DNA of 64,000 bases from Neisseria sp. 83E34 (GCF_001308015.1 NZ_LGYH01000005.1:157951-221950), one strand, 5' to 3'. Shown: positions 27,831 through 36,554, counted from the first letter of the stretch. Notes: generated by a model from the sequence alone, not told the origin. Program-made: numbers and translations.

Positions 27831-28634
27831 ATGAAAACCATACTTTACATACTGCTGTTAAGTGTTGCGGTAGGTGCAGGCGCGCAAGATTTACTCTTGG
27901 CCAAAACCTTCGAAGGACAAAATCTCAGCGGCTGGGCAATGAGCGAAAAGCTCGACGGCGTGCGCGCTTATTGGAACGGCAAACAGCTCATCAGCCGCCA
28001 AGGCTACGCATTTACGCCGCCACCAAACTTCACGCATAACTTTCCGCCCTACCCGCTTGACGGCGAATTATTCAGCGCACGCGGCCGGTTTGAGCAGATT
28101 TCCGCTGCCGTGCGCACCCATTCGGGCAACTGGCAAAGCATTAAATTCCATGTGTTTGATGTACCGCGCGCCGAGGGGAGCTTGTACCAACGCCTGCAAG
28201 TGATTGAAGAGCGGCTGAAAGTTTATCCGGCAAATATCGAAGTGATAGCGCAGATTCCGGTTCGCAATAATCAGCATGCGCTTGATTTTATGAACCAAAT
28301 CATCGCGGCAGGCGGCGAAGGCGTGATTGTGCGCGACCCCGCCTTACCTTACACCGGCGGCCGCAGCAACGGTTTTTTAAAGCTCAAACCCGAACAAGAT
28401 GCCGAATGCACCGTAACCGCCCATCATGAAGGCAAGGGCAAATATACCGGCAAGCTCGGTGCCATCAGTTGCCGTAACGAATTAGGCGAATTCAGAATCG
28501 GCAGCGGCTTTAAAGACAACGAACGCAGCAACCCACCGCCTATCGGCACACTGGTTACCTACAAACACCGCGGTTACACACAAAAAGGCCTGCCCCGCTT
28601 CGCCACATTTTTACGCGTGCGCAGCGACCGGTAG
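27831..28634 (+). CDS. ligE: ATP-dependent DNA ligase LigE (periplasmic type)
   Basis: The 267-aa product starts with a signal peptide (MKTILYILLLSVAVGAGAQ), then a minimal nucleotidyltransferase and OB fold: motif I SEKLDGVR with adenylated K40, FHVFDVP (motif III), GEGVIVRDP (motif IV) and FLKLKP (motif V). LigE enzymes are exported, seal nicks with ATP and occur in naturally competent bacteria; a role on incoming or extracellular DNA is proposed. GGGGAAAA precedes the ATG. The gene is divergent from the MBL hydrolase. Confidence 0.93.
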   Translation: MKTILYILLLSVAVGAGAQDLLLAKTFEGQNLSGWAMSEKLDGVRAYWNGKQLISRQGYAFTPPPNFTHNFPPYPLDGELFSARGRFEQISAAVRTHSGNWQSIKFHVFDVPRAEGSLYQRLQVIEERLKVYPANIEVIAQIPVRNNQHALDFMNQIIAAGGEGVIVRDPALPYTGGRSNGFLKLKPEQDAECTVTAHHEGKGKYTGKLGAISCRNELGEFRIGSGFKDNERSNPPPIGTLVTYKHRGYTQKGLPRFATFLRVRSDR

Positions 28635-28721
28635 GCAATAATATAGTTGTAGAATAAAAGCTTAGCCCTATCACTTACCAAGCAGCAAAACCTTCATCCC
28701 CAATCATACTTCATAACCATT

Positions 28722-28916
28722 ATGCAAAAAGAAAAGCAAGCCGCACTCAAAGCAGCAGCAAAATTGAAAACAAGCAAAGAGGCCAAGCTGAAAGAATGGC
28801 GCGACGTGTCGGCACAGCAGAGTTTCGCCAACGAATTTACCGTGTCCGCCCGCTTGGGCGAGCCTGCGTTCACACAAGAGCAAGCCGATATGGTGGCCGC
28901 CTTGTTCGGCAAGTAG
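28722..28916 (+). CDS. Small charged protein of unknown function
   Basis: A 64-aa frame, MQKEKQAALKAAAKLKTSKEAKLKEWRDV..., with a Lys/Ala-rich helical N-terminal half and an acidic C-terminal half ending ADMVAALFGK. It lacks a clear ribosome binding site. The composition is more protein-like than the two overlapping minus-strand frames (28694-28921 and 28704-28973), which are Cys/Ser-rich. I do not recognise a family. Confidence 0.5.
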   Translation: MQKEKQAALKAAAKLKTSKEAKLKEWRDVSAQQSFANEFTVSARLGEPAFTQEQADMVAALFGK

Positions 28917-29041
28917 ACCATGCCTGCCTGAAGACTTGGTTTCGCAAAATCCGCAGTTTGCCCTTGACCGCAAATCGAACTTCAGCTTCTGGTCAATTTA
29001 CCAACTATTCTAAATAGCCGGAAAATCAAATAATTGTTCGA

Positions 29042-29443
29042 TTAATCTTCATTTATATCAACCACTCTGTCATATAATGGTTTGGGAATTTCCAAACTCC
29101 ATCCGAATGCCTCAAGAACTCCTCTGGCCAATCTTCTGATATCTTGCCATTCCTGACCGTACAGCTCTGAGTTATTTAACCATAAATCTTCTCCTTTTTG
29201 TTCACATAAATTTAATAAATAATGATCTAATTTTTGCAAACAATAAAGCTGCTCTTTCGTACAAATTATCAATGTATTTATTTTTTCAAAATCTACACCT
29301 ACCGCCGCTTCATATTCCAAAATAATTTCTTCTCCAACCGCAGAATTTACCGGCAACAAGCTTTTTTGTGTTTCGGGGTCTTGCGACAAAGCCATTAAAG
29401 ACCACTTTAATTTATCGGTATAATATTGAACTAACTTATTCAT
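29042..29443 (-). CDS. Hypothetical protein, AT-rich
   Basis: The 133-aa product (MNKLVQYYTDKLKWSLMALSQDP...) is helical and acidic (ends DRVVDINED). Its codons are clearly more A/T-rich than those of ligE and rmuC beside it. The size, acidity and composition are what one sees in immunity proteins of polymorphic toxin systems, but no toxin is adjacent and there is no motif to prove it. It is followed by ligE-side sequence and preceded by an uptake sequence pair. Function unknown. Confidence 0.65.
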   Translation of the reverse strand: MNKLVQYYTDKLKWSLMALSQDPETQKSLLPVNSAVGEEIILEYEAAVGVDFEKINTLIICTKEQLYCLQKLDHYLLNLCEQKGEDLWLNNSELYGQEWQDIRRLARGVLEAFGWSLEIPKPLYDRVVDINED

Positions 29444-29500
29444 TTTTATTGCCTAATTTACAGTAAATAGTTTTTTGGTTTTCAGCCTAACTAGAAACAT

Positions 29501-29533
29501 AATGCCTGTCTGAACACTTTTCAGACAGGCATT
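29501..29533 (-). terminator. DUS-pair terminator after rmuC
   Basis: Inverted uptake sequences around CACTT, 17 bp past the rmuC stop codon. Confidence 0.75.
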
Positions 29534-29549
29534 TTCCAAACCCGCACAC

Positions 29550-31025
29550 TCACGCTTCCCCGTCGCTTCCAACCGCTTCGATTTGGGGCATCTCCTGCTC
29601 CGCTGCCGCCTGCTCGGTAAGGCTTTTTTCTAATTGTTTGCTCGCTTTAATGCCCAGCTTGCGCAGTTTTTCGGCGCGGTTTACCAAATTGCCGCGGCCT
29701 TCGTAGAGCTGTTTGTACGCCGCCTGATACTGGTTTTGCGCCTGCTCGATGTTTTTGCCCACGCTTTCCAGGGTTTGCACGAAGCCGACAAATTTATCAT
29801 AAAGCTTGCCGCCCTCTTCCGCTATGGTCAGCGCGTTTTGGTTTTGCTGCTCGTTGCGCCACAAATGCGCTACCGTGCGCAAAGTGGCCAGCAGCGTGCT
29901 CGGGCCCGTGAGCATGATGCGCTTGTCGAAACATTCTTGGAACAGGCTGTTATCGTGTTGTAGGGCGAGCAGATAAGCGGGCTCGACCGGAATAAACATA
30001 AACACGAAATCCAATGTGTTCACGCCCTCGATTTCGCTGTATTGCTTGAGTGACAAGCCCTTGATGTGGTTACGCACGCTGGCGGCGTGGGCAGCCAGCT
30101 CGCGCGCTGCATCTTCCTGCGTTTGCGCCTGCGTGTAGCGCACATAGGCGGTGAGCGACACTTTGGCATCGATGATAATCTGTTTGCCGTCAGGCAGGTT
30201 CACCAACACATCGGGCTGAAGGCGGCGGGTGCTGCCGTCTTCTTCCTGGCGGGTGGAAGATGCCTGCACAATATATTCTCGCCCTTTTACCAAACCTGAA
30301 TTTTCCAGCACGCTCTCCAATATCATCTCGCCCCAGTTGCCCTGGGTTTTGTTTTGCGTGCCAATCAGTGCCTGGGTAAGCGCTTTGGCGTCGATATGCA
30401 GTTGGTTATTCAGGGTTTGCAGCCGTTTTAATTCGTTTTCCAGCGTCAGCCGTTCTTTGGTTTCTTTTTCGTAGGTGTTCTGCACCAATTGGCTGAAGCC
30501 GCTGATGCGCTCGTTGAGCGGGTTGAGCAATTGGTTAAGATTTTCACGGTTTTGCTCGGTAAAGCGTTTGGTTTTTTCTTCTAAAATATCATTGGCAAGC
30601 GTTTGGAACTGATGGCTCAGATTGGCACGCGCGTCTTGCAGCAGCTCGATTTTTTCTTCGTGAATACGCCGCTCCTGCTCTATTTGCGCGTTCAACCGCT
30701 CATTGCTCACACGCAAGTCTTCATAATCTTTTTTCAGACAGGCATAATCGCTCTGCCGCGCCTGCAAATCCTCAATATGCTGGTTGGCGGCAGCCAGGTT
30801 GCTTTGAACCAATTGGTGGTTTTGGCGCAGTCCGGCAAGCTCGGCTTCCGCTTCTTCTTTTTCCTGCGCGGCAAAACGGTATTGCTCGGAACGCTCGGCA
30901 AGCTGGGTTTGCAACACTTGCCGCACGGTTTGGTAGCGGTGGCGCAACACCGCCCAAGTCAGTAAAAACACAAACAGGCAGGCTGCGGCGGCTGCGATAA
31001 GCAGATAAATGAGTTGGTCGGTCAT
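29550..31025 (-). CDS. rmuC: DNA recombination protein RmuC
   Basis: The product of about 491 aa starts MTDQLIYLLIAAAAACLFVF (one membrane anchor), then a long coiled coil (about 35-190, Glu/Gln/Leu-rich), then the RmuC domain with IDAKVSLTAYVRY and VFMFIPVEPAYL, which is PD-(D/E)XK nuclease-like. RmuC limits rearrangements at inverted repeats. Track extension to 31127 is unsupported; ATG at 31025 gives the known N-terminus. An exact uptake sequence (30733-30744) within the gene encodes part of SDYACLKKDY. Confidence 0.92.
   Translation of the reverse strand: MTDQLIYLLIAAAAACLFVFLLTWAVLRHRYQTVRQVLQTQLAERSEQYRFAAQEKEEAEAELAGLRQNHQLVQSNLAAANQHIEDLQARQSDYACLKKDYEDLRVSNERLNAQIEQERRIHEEKIELLQDARANLSHQFQTLANDILEEKTKRFTEQNRENLNQLLNPLNERISGFSQLVQNTYEKETKERLTLENELKRLQTLNNQLHIDAKALTQALIGTQNKTQGNWGEMILESVLENSGLVKGREYIVQASSTRQEEDGSTRRLQPDVLVNLPDGKQIIIDAKVSLTAYVRYTQAQTQEDAARELAAHAASVRNHIKGLSLKQYSEIEGVNTLDFVFMFIPVEPAYLLALQHDNSLFQECFDKRIMLTGPSTLLATLRTVAHLWRNEQQNQNALTIAEEGGKLYDKFVGFVQTLESVGKNIEQAQNQYQAAYKQLYEGRGNLVNRAEKLRKLGIKASKQLEKSLTEQAAAEQEMPQIEAVGSDGEA
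30733..30744 (+). repeat. Uptake sequence inside rmuC
   Basis: Exact TTCAGACAGGCA on the plus strand, in frame as YACLK in the coiled coil. Confidence 0.8.
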
Positions 31026-31204
31026 ATTGATGCGAGAAAAGCGGAAACAAAGCCGCATGTTAGCAGATTTCGCCCCCATTCTGCCGCCAACCAAGATAAT
31101 TTTCAGACAGGCATACAAATACGGCATTCTGTTGCTTGGCTAAATCTGCCTAAAAATTGTACAATTACGTTCCTGATAATAAGCAAGACCACACACCATC
31201 TACT

Positions 31205-32197
31205 ATGCTCATCGGCCCCTACCAAACCGAATTCCCGATAGCTCTGGCGCCGATGGCAGGCATTACCGACAAACCGTTCCGCAACCTTGCCCGCTCATTC
31301 GGCGCAGGTTGGGCGGTAAGCGAGATGCTGACCAGCGACCCCTCGCTCAGAAACACCCGCAAAACCCTGCGCCGCAGCGATTACCAAGGCGAAAACGGCG
31401 TGATTGCCGTGCAGATTGCCGGCAGCGATCCCGCCCAAATGGCCGAGGCCGCGCGTTATAATGTCGAACAAGGCGCGCAGGTTATCGACATCAATATGGG
31501 CTGCCCTGCCAAAAAAGTGTGCAACGTATTGGCCGGCAGCGCATTGCTGCAAAACGAACCTTTGGTCGAAGCCATTCTGAATGCCGTGGTGAGCGCAGTG
31601 GATGTGCCCGTTACCCTGAAAACCCGTTTGGGCTGGAACGACGACAATAAAAACATCCGCACCGTCTCCCGCATGGCCGAAAATGCCGGCATTGCCGCAT
31701 TGGCTATCCATGGCAGAACGCGCACCCAAATGTATAAAGGTGAAGCCGAATACGGGCTGATTGCCGAAGTCAAACAGAATATCGGCATCCCGCTGTGGGT
31801 CAACGGCGATATCACCAGCCCGCAAAAAGCCGCTGCCGTGTTGGCGCAAACCGGCGCCGACGGCGTGATGGTAGGCCGCGGTGCGCAAGGCCAGCCTTGG
31901 TTGTTTGCCGACATCCGCCACTATCTGCAAACCGGCGTGCTGCCTGCCCCGCTGCCGTTTGGCCAAGCCGCGGCCACCATGCTGGCGCATTTGCAGGCCA
32001 TGCACGATTTTTATGGAGAAACCGCAGGCGTGCGCATCGCCCGCAAACATATCGGCTGGTACACCGCCCGCCTGCCCCAAGGCGAAGCCTTCCGCAAAGA
32101 AGCCAACCGCCTGGAAAGCGCAGCCGCCCAATATGATGCCGCAGCCCGTTTTCTCGAAAGCTGCCCGCTCGAATACTGGCCGACCGATTACCGATAA
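31205..32197 (+). CDS. dusB: tRNA-dihydrouridine synthase B
   Basis: The product of about 330 aa has APMAGITDKPFR (15-26, FMN site), catalytic C100 in DINMGCPAKKV, VNGDITSPQ and VMVGRGAQGQPWLF (phosphate-binding). It reduces uridines in the D-loop of tRNA. It is divergent from rmuC and fis follows after 77 bp, the order found in many proteobacteria (dusB-fis). I chose ATG at 31205 over 31157. Confidence 0.95.
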   Translation: MLIGPYQTEFPIALAPMAGITDKPFRNLARSFGAGWAVSEMLTSDPSLRNTRKTLRRSDYQGENGVIAVQIAGSDPAQMAEAARYNVEQGAQVIDINMGCPAKKVCNVLAGSALLQNEPLVEAILNAVVSAVDVPVTLKTRLGWNDDNKNIRTVSRMAENAGIAALAIHGRTRTQMYKGEAEYGLIAEVKQNIGIPLWVNGDITSPQKAAAVLAQTGADGVMVGRGAQGQPWLFADIRHYLQTGVLPAPLPFGQAAATMLAHLQAMHDFYGETAGVRIARKHIGWYTARLPQGEAFRKEANRLESAAAQYDAAARFLESCPLEYWPTDYR

Positions 32198-32207
32198 AAT
32201 TACTGTG

Positions 32208-32236
32208 CCTGCCTGAAAAAGTTTTCAGACAGGCAT
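32208..32236. repeat. DUS-like inverted pair between dusB and fis
   Basis: GCCTGCCTGAAAA paired with TTTTCAGACAGGC, in the 77-bp gap. The left copy has a mismatch (CTGCC instead of CTGTC). Confidence 0.6.
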
Positions 32237-32274
32237 TCCGTCAGACAATATGAATTACTATAAAGGAAAACAAT

Positions 32275-32520
32275 ATGCCCGGTAGAGTGCCCGACATCGC
32301 CCATACCATCGAACAAAACCTCAACCAATATTTCCGTACGCTCGACGGCGAACCCGCCCAAGGCGTGTACGATATGGTTATCCACCAAGTAGAGCAGCCC
32401 CTGTTACGCTGCGTGATGGCACAATGCAGCGGCAACCAATCCAAAGCCGCCGCCATGCTCGGGCTGAACCGCAACACCCTGCGCAAAAAATTAATGCAGC
32501 ACGGATTATTAGAATCATAA
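32275..32520 (+). CDS. fis: DNA-binding protein Fis
   Basis: The 81-aa product is a short Fis with a C-terminal helix-turn-helix, NQSKAAAMLGLNRNTLRKKL (about 56-75). It bends DNA and regulates stable RNA and recombination. AAGGAAA lies before the ATG. It is shorter than E. coli Fis (98 aa) at the N-terminus, which is normal for this family in betaproteobacteria. Confidence 0.93.
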   Translation: MPGRVPDIAHTIEQNLNQYFRTLDGEPAQGVYDMVIHQVEQPLLRCVMAQCSGNQSKAAAMLGLNRNTLRKKLMQHGLLES

Positions 32521-32522
32521 CA

Positions 32523-32566
32523 AAGGCCTGCCTGAAAACCTTGATGTGTTTTCAGACAGGCTTTTT
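32523..32566 (+). terminator. Terminator after fis (DUS-like)
   Basis: AAAGGCCTGCCTGAAAAC and its partner GTTTTCAGACAGGCTTTTT around TTGATGT, followed by T residues. Confidence 0.75.
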
Positions 32567-32603
32567 CATACCAACCCACCGACCCAACCCATAAGGAACC
32601 AAA

Positions 32604-34181
32604 ATGGCAACCGTAAAACGTGCCCTCATCAGCCTGTCCGACAAAACAGGCGCCGTAGAATTTGCCCGCGCATTAAGCGAAATGGGTGTTGAAATCCTTT
32701 CCACCGGCGGCACCGCCAAGCTTCTGGCCGACGCAGGCGTGCCCGTGGTAGAAGTAGCCGACTACACCGGCTTCCCCGAAATGCTCGACGGCCGCGTCAA
32801 AACACTGCACCCCAAAATCCACGGCGGCATCCTCGGCCGCCGCGATTTGAGCGAACACGTTGAAAAAATGAAAGAACACGACATCGGCAACATCGACTTA
32901 GTGTGCGTCAACCTCTACCCCTTTGCCGCCACCATCGCCAAGCCCGGCTGCACGCTGGAAGACGCGATAGAAAACATCGACATCGGCGGGCCCACCATGG
33001 TGCGTTCCGCCGCCAAAAACTGGAAACACGTTGCCATCATCACCGACAACGGCGACTTTACCCCCGTCATCGAAGAACTGCAAAACAACAGCGGCAAGCT
33101 GAGCGACAAAACCCGCTTCAACCTCTCGCGCAAAGCCTTCAGCCATACCGCCCAATACGACGGCATGATTTCCAACTACCTCACCAGCGTGTGCGACGAA
33201 AAACTCAGCGGCGAGCCGCAAATCAACGAATTTCCCGCCCAAATCAACCAAAGCTGGATCAAAGTGCAAGAAATGCGCTACGGCGAAAACCCGCACCAGC
33301 AAGCCGCGTTCTACCGCGATTTCTACCCCGCTGCCGGCAGCCTTTCCGCCTATACCCAGCTGCAAGGCAAAGAATTGTCCTACAACAACATCGCCGACGC
33401 CGATGCCGCATGGGAAGCCGTGAAAGCCTTCGACCAACCCGCCTGCGTGATTGTGAAACACGCCAACCCCTGCGGTGTGGCCGTGGCAAACGACACGCTC
33501 ACCTCCTACAAACTGGCCTTTGCCACCGACACCACCAGCGCATTCGGCGGCATTATCGCGTTTAACCGCGAAGTGGACGCCGACACGGTAGAAGCCGTAA
33601 CCGGCCAGTTCCTCGAAGTGTTGATGGCGCCCAAGTTTACCGACAAAGCCAAAGAAATCATCGCCGCCAAGAAAAACGTGCGCGTACTCGAAGTGCCACT
33701 GATGGCCGGCGCCAACCGCTTCGAACTCAAACGCGTGGGCGGCGGCCTGTTGGTGCAAACGCCCGACATCCACCGCATCAAACGCGACGATTTGAAAGTG
33801 GTTTCCAAACGCCAGCCGACAGAGCAAGAGTGGCAGGACTTAATGTTTGTGTGGAACGTGGCCAAATTCGTGAAATCCAACGCCATCGTATTCGGCAAAG
33901 GCGGCCAAACCTACGGCATAGGCGCCGGCCAGATGAGCCGTGTCGATTCCACCCGCATCGCCGCGCGTAAAGCGCAAGACGGCGGTTTCGACCTCAACGG
34001 CGCCTGCGCCGCCTCCGACGCCTTCTTCCCCTTCCGCGACGGCATCGACGTGATTGCGGAACAAGGTATCAAAGCCATCATCCACCCCGGCGGCTCCGTG
34101 CGCGACGAAGAAGTGTTTGCCGCAGCCGACGAGCACGGCATCGCCATGGTGCTCACAGGCGTGCGCCACTTCCGCCACTAA
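32604..34181 (+). CDS. purH: AICAR transformylase / IMP cyclohydrolase
   Basis: The 525-aa bifunctional product has an N-terminal MGS-like IMP cyclohydrolase domain ([10 protein letters not shown]..., [24 protein letters not shown]) and a C-terminal formyltransferase domain (KHANPCGVA and SDAFFPFRD). It carries out the last two steps of purine synthesis. AAGGAAC precedes the ATG. A long antisense frame (32898-33827) is a codon-bias shadow. Confidence 0.98.
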   Translation: MATVKRALISLSDKTGAVEFARALSEMGVEILSTGGTAKLLADAGVPVVEVADYTGFPEMLDGRVKTLHPKIHGGILGRRDLSEHVEKMKEHDIGNIDLVCVNLYPFAATIAKPGCTLEDAIENIDIGGPTMVRSAAKNWKHVAIITDNGDFTPVIEELQNNSGKLSDKTRFNLSRKAFSHTAQYDGMISNYLTSVCDEKLSGEPQINEFPAQINQSWIKVQEMRYGENPHQQAAFYRDFYPAAGSLSAYTQLQGKELSYNNIADADAAWEAVKAFDQPACVIVKHANPCGVAVANDTLTSYKLAFATDTTSAFGGIIAFNREVDADTVEAVTGQFLEVLMAPKFTDKAKEIIAAKKNVRVLEVPLMAGANRFELKRVGGGLLVQTPDIHRIKRDDLKVVSKRQPTEQEWQDLMFVWNVAKFVKSNAIVFGKGGQTYGIGAGQMSRVDSTRIAARKAQDGGFDLNGACAASDAFFPFRDGIDVIAEQGIKAIIHPGGSVRDEEVFAAADEHGIAMVLTGVRHFRH

Positions 34182-34194
34182 TACCCGCATAAAC

Positions 34195-34227
34195 AATGCC
34201 TGTCTGAAAACTTTTCAGACAGGCATT
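34195..34227 (+). terminator. DUS-pair terminator after purH
   Basis: Perfect inverted uptake sequence pair around C, then TTTTG. Confidence 0.8.
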
Positions 34228-34275
34228 TTGTATTGTTGGCAAGGCATGACAATAAACTTAAAAATCAACACACCC

Positions 34276-34351
34276 GTCATACTCGGGCTTGACCCGAGTA
34301 TCTCGAGTTTCAGTAACTTTAGGAGATACTCGGGTCAAGCCCGAGTATGAC
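34276..34351. repeat. Long inverted repeat of a dispersed hairpin family
   Basis: Two perfect 28-bp arms (34276-34303, 34324-34351) separated by 20 bases. Each arm contains its own hairpin, ATACTCGGG / CCCGAGTAT around CTTGA. A degraded copy lies at 43146-43220 after lrp, and a fragment near 9376-9411 after mog. It probably spreads as a non-coding mobile repeat; no transposase is present. Confidence 0.85.
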
Positions 34352-34380
34352 AGTATCGTTATTATGTAAGTCGATTCACT

Positions 34381-34926
34381 CTATTCCAGCCATTTCGGCT
34401 GCCGCTTCAACACCTCCTCATAAACCGGGCAGCTTACCGCATGCGCGCCGGGCAAATACCCCGTGCTCATCAGAAACTCTTTCACAATCTCGCCGCCGAC
34501 AAACTTAAAATGCTTTTTAAACAGCTTCACCCATTCAGACAGGCCTCTCGGGTGATGCGCGTCCAGCCAGTTCTTAAACGAACCGTATTCCTGCTGCAAA
34601 GCCAAAATCCGCCCGGCATTATAAATGGCCGCATTGATTTTCAAACGGTTGCGGACAATGCCCGCATCATTCAGCAAACGCCCGCGGTCGGCTTCGGTGT
34701 AAGCCGCAACGGCGGCAATGTCAAACCCCGAATAAGCCGAGCGAAACGCCGCCTGCTTCTTCAAGATTAACGTCCAACTCAACCCGGCCTGATTGATTTC
34801 CAACACCAGCCGCCCAAACAATTCATTGTCGTCATCAATCGGAAAGCCGTACGCACAATCGTGATAATGCTTGTTCGGATTATCCGTATCCGGCGGCAGC
34901 GAGTTGGCAAAGTCGCAATAAGTCAT
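34381..34926 (-). CDS. tag: DNA-3-methyladenine glycosylase I
   Basis: The product of about 181 aa has the zinc-site residues expected for Tag: C4 (MTYC), the HDCAYG region near residue 22, and HAVSC near the end. Other family blocks are LFGRLVLEINQAGLSWTLIL and HHPRGLSEW. It removes 3-methyladenine from DNA. The DUS GGCCTGTCTGAA (34927-34938) abuts the ATG directly and lies between an AAAAGG and the start codon. A second near-DUS (34533-34544) lies inside the gene. Confidence 0.93.
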   Translation of the reverse strand: MTYCDFANSLPPDTDNPNKHYHDCAYGFPIDDDNELFGRLVLEINQAGLSWTLILKKQAAFRSAYSGFDIAAVAAYTEADRGRLLNDAGIVRNRLKINAAIYNAGRILALQQEYGSFKNWLDAHHPRGLSEWVKLFKKHFKFVGGEIVKEFLMSTGYLPGAHAVSCPVYEEVLKRQPKWLE

Positions 34927-35045
34927 TTCAGACAGGCCTTTTATATAGACAATGTTATCGACACACAGTAACGACGTGATTAAACCATCATCATAACAAT
35001 AGGAGGGCATCGTTTATTACGCCCTCCCGATTCTTGAAACAAAGA

Positions 35046-35306
35046 TTAATACGTCGCTTTCTGCCCCAACCCTGCCGACTTGCAATAATTGCCGTGATCC
35101 GACCATTTGGCGCGCTCGCCTGAAAGGGGGCGGCCGCCGGTCGCATAATTATCACAGGCGGGATTAAAATGTTTGGTGGCAGAATGGTCAGGATAAGGTT
35201 TGACAGTCAAATTATCCGTATCGAGATAACTGCATGCGCTTAATAAACACACGCAAAGAGCAGCCGAAAGCCTCTTTGCCGCCGTCGTTTTGGCGGCGGC
35301 ACACAT
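35046..35306 (-). CDS. Small lipoprotein of unknown function
   Basis: From ATG at 35306 the product is about 86 aa: MCAAAKTTAAKRLSAALCVC then LLSACSYLDTDNL. It has a lipoprotein signal with lipobox LSAC. The mature part (about 60 residues) has two further cysteines and no recognisable domain. The longer frame to 35447 has an N-terminal part without signal character and is not supported. The region is AT-rich and low in gene density. Function unknown. Confidence 0.6.
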   Translation of the reverse strand: MCAAAKTTAAKRLSAALCVCLLSACSYLDTDNLTVKPYPDHSATKHFNPACDNYATGGRPLSGERAKWSDHGNYCKSAGLGQKATY

Positions 35307-35565
35307 TGCAGATGCAGAATACAAAAAGGTCTCCAAGCGATTCGCACAGGCAAAGTCCCGATTCGGATTTCCGCCCTTATCCTCAAGCAGGGGAAGATTT
35401 CCCGAAATGTATTCTGATTTTTGCACCTTATTTTGCCGCATCATCAAGCTCCTACGCTAAATTTGTCAAATCCGATTAACTGGAAAATAGTTGCATGCAT
35501 TTTCTTCATGCGTCGTCGTGACCTTAAAAAATCTCTACTTGTCTTTGATGTTTTTTTTATGATAA

Positions 35566-35638
35566 TTAAGAACAGTTAACTTATACAAAACTCAAATTAG
35601 GAGAAGACCATGAACCAAAAAGTAAAAAATCTGCTAAA
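35566..35638 (+). repeat. Shared leader and start-codon module, copy A
   Basis: A 73-bp stretch (leader, ribosome binding site AGGAG and the first ten codons) that is repeated at 36086-36158, with about 60 of 73 positions identical by hand alignment. The genes after the module are unrelated. Confidence 0.75.
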
Positions 35639-36050
35639 AATAAGCAAATTAACACCTGTTGTTGCGGTGGAAAATGTACAGAAAACTGCCGAATTTTATA
35701 CCAAACATTTAGGTTTCCAATTGGCTTTTGCCGTTCCCAATCACGATGCGGTGGAGCAACTCTTTGAAAATGGCAAAGAATATCGTTATGCAATGCTGAA
35801 ATCAGGGGAATTAGAGATAGCATTTCAGCGACTAGATACTTTTCAAAACGATATTCATTTTGCTAAAAATCAGCCTATTGGGGCTTCGGTCTCTTTTTAT
35901 ATGGATGTTGATAATATCGAAGATTTATACAATCGGTTAAAGTCTGAAAATTTGGAAATTACCGAACTGAAAACTACTTGGTATGGAGTTCTCGAATTTT
36001 ATCTAAAAGACCTAAACGGATACACCTTGGGATTTGCCCAACCAGCTTAA
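35610..36050 (+). CDS. VOC (glyoxalase/bleomycin-resistance) family protein
   Basis: The 146-aa product has the VOC beta-alpha-beta layout: LTPVVAVENVQKTAEFYTKHLGFQLAFAV and SVSFYMDVDNIEDLYNRLKSEN...FYLKDLNGYTLGFAQ, ending with the Gly-Tyr of such folds. The role is unknown. AGGAG lies before the ATG. It is richer in A/T than purH and tag. The first ten codons share sequence with the next gene. Confidence 0.85.
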   Translation: MNQKVKNLLKISKLTPVVAVENVQKTAEFYTKHLGFQLAFAVPNHDAVEQLFENGKEYRYAMLKSGELEIAFQRLDTFQNDIHFAKNQPIGASVSFYMDVDNIEDLYNRLKSENLEITELKTTWYGVLEFYLKDLNGYTLGFAQPA

Positions 36051-36085
36051 AATCAATCCAATGAATTTCGTGTTATTAGTTGAAT

Positions 36086-36158
36086 TTAAGAACAATTGAT
36101 TTATACAAAACTCAAATCAGGAGAAAACCATGAACCCAAAAGTAAACAATCTACTGAA
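36086..36158 (+). repeat. Shared leader and start-codon module, copy B
   Basis: Second copy of the module at 35566-35638, here in front of the DUF1801 gene. Confidence 0.75.
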
Positions 36159-36480
36159 TGACTGGAAAATTGCTAATCCCGCCTTGTATGAAATTGTCAA
36201 TAGTGTGCGCACGAGAATATTGCAACTGGCAGGTACAGTAGACGAAGAAGTGAAATATGGCGGTATTCTGTTTGCCGCACCTGAACCGTTTTGCGGCATT
36301 TTTGTTTATAAGCAACATGTATCTGTGGAATTGAGTCATGGCGCCGAGATAGTAGACCCACACGGTTTATTAGAAGGAAAAGGCAAAGGCCGTCGTCATT
36401 TGAAATTACATACGCTTGAAGACGTAGAAAATAAGTATTTGACGGATTACTTACGATTGGCGCAAAAAGCAGCAGAATAA
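36130..36480 (+). CDS. DUF1801 family protein
   Basis: The 116-aa product has the DUF1801 core: EVKYGGILFAAPEPFCGIFVYKQHVSVEL and a C-terminal KGRRHLKLHTLEDVENKYL. This family (YdhG-like) has no established reaction. AGGAG precedes the ATG. It starts with MNPKVNNLL, near-identical to MNQKVKNLL in the VOC gene although the rest is unrelated. Confidence 0.85.
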   Translation: MNPKVNNLLNDWKIANPALYEIVNSVRTRILQLAGTVDEEVKYGGILFAAPEPFCGIFVYKQHVSVELSHGAEIVDPHGLLEGKGKGRRHLKLHTLEDVENKYLTDYLRLAQKAAE

Positions 36481-36554
36481 GTGGAATACCGCCTTTTTGT
36501 TCGCAGGATTTACGTTTTTATACCGATTTATGATGGCCCTGCTGCAAAACAAGT

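Noticed and set aside
28694..28973. Two Cys/Ser-rich minus-strand frames
   Set aside because: They overlap a more protein-like plus-strand frame and have implausible composition.
31295..33827. Long minus-strand frames over dusB and purH
   Set aside because: Antisense shadows of well-identified genes.
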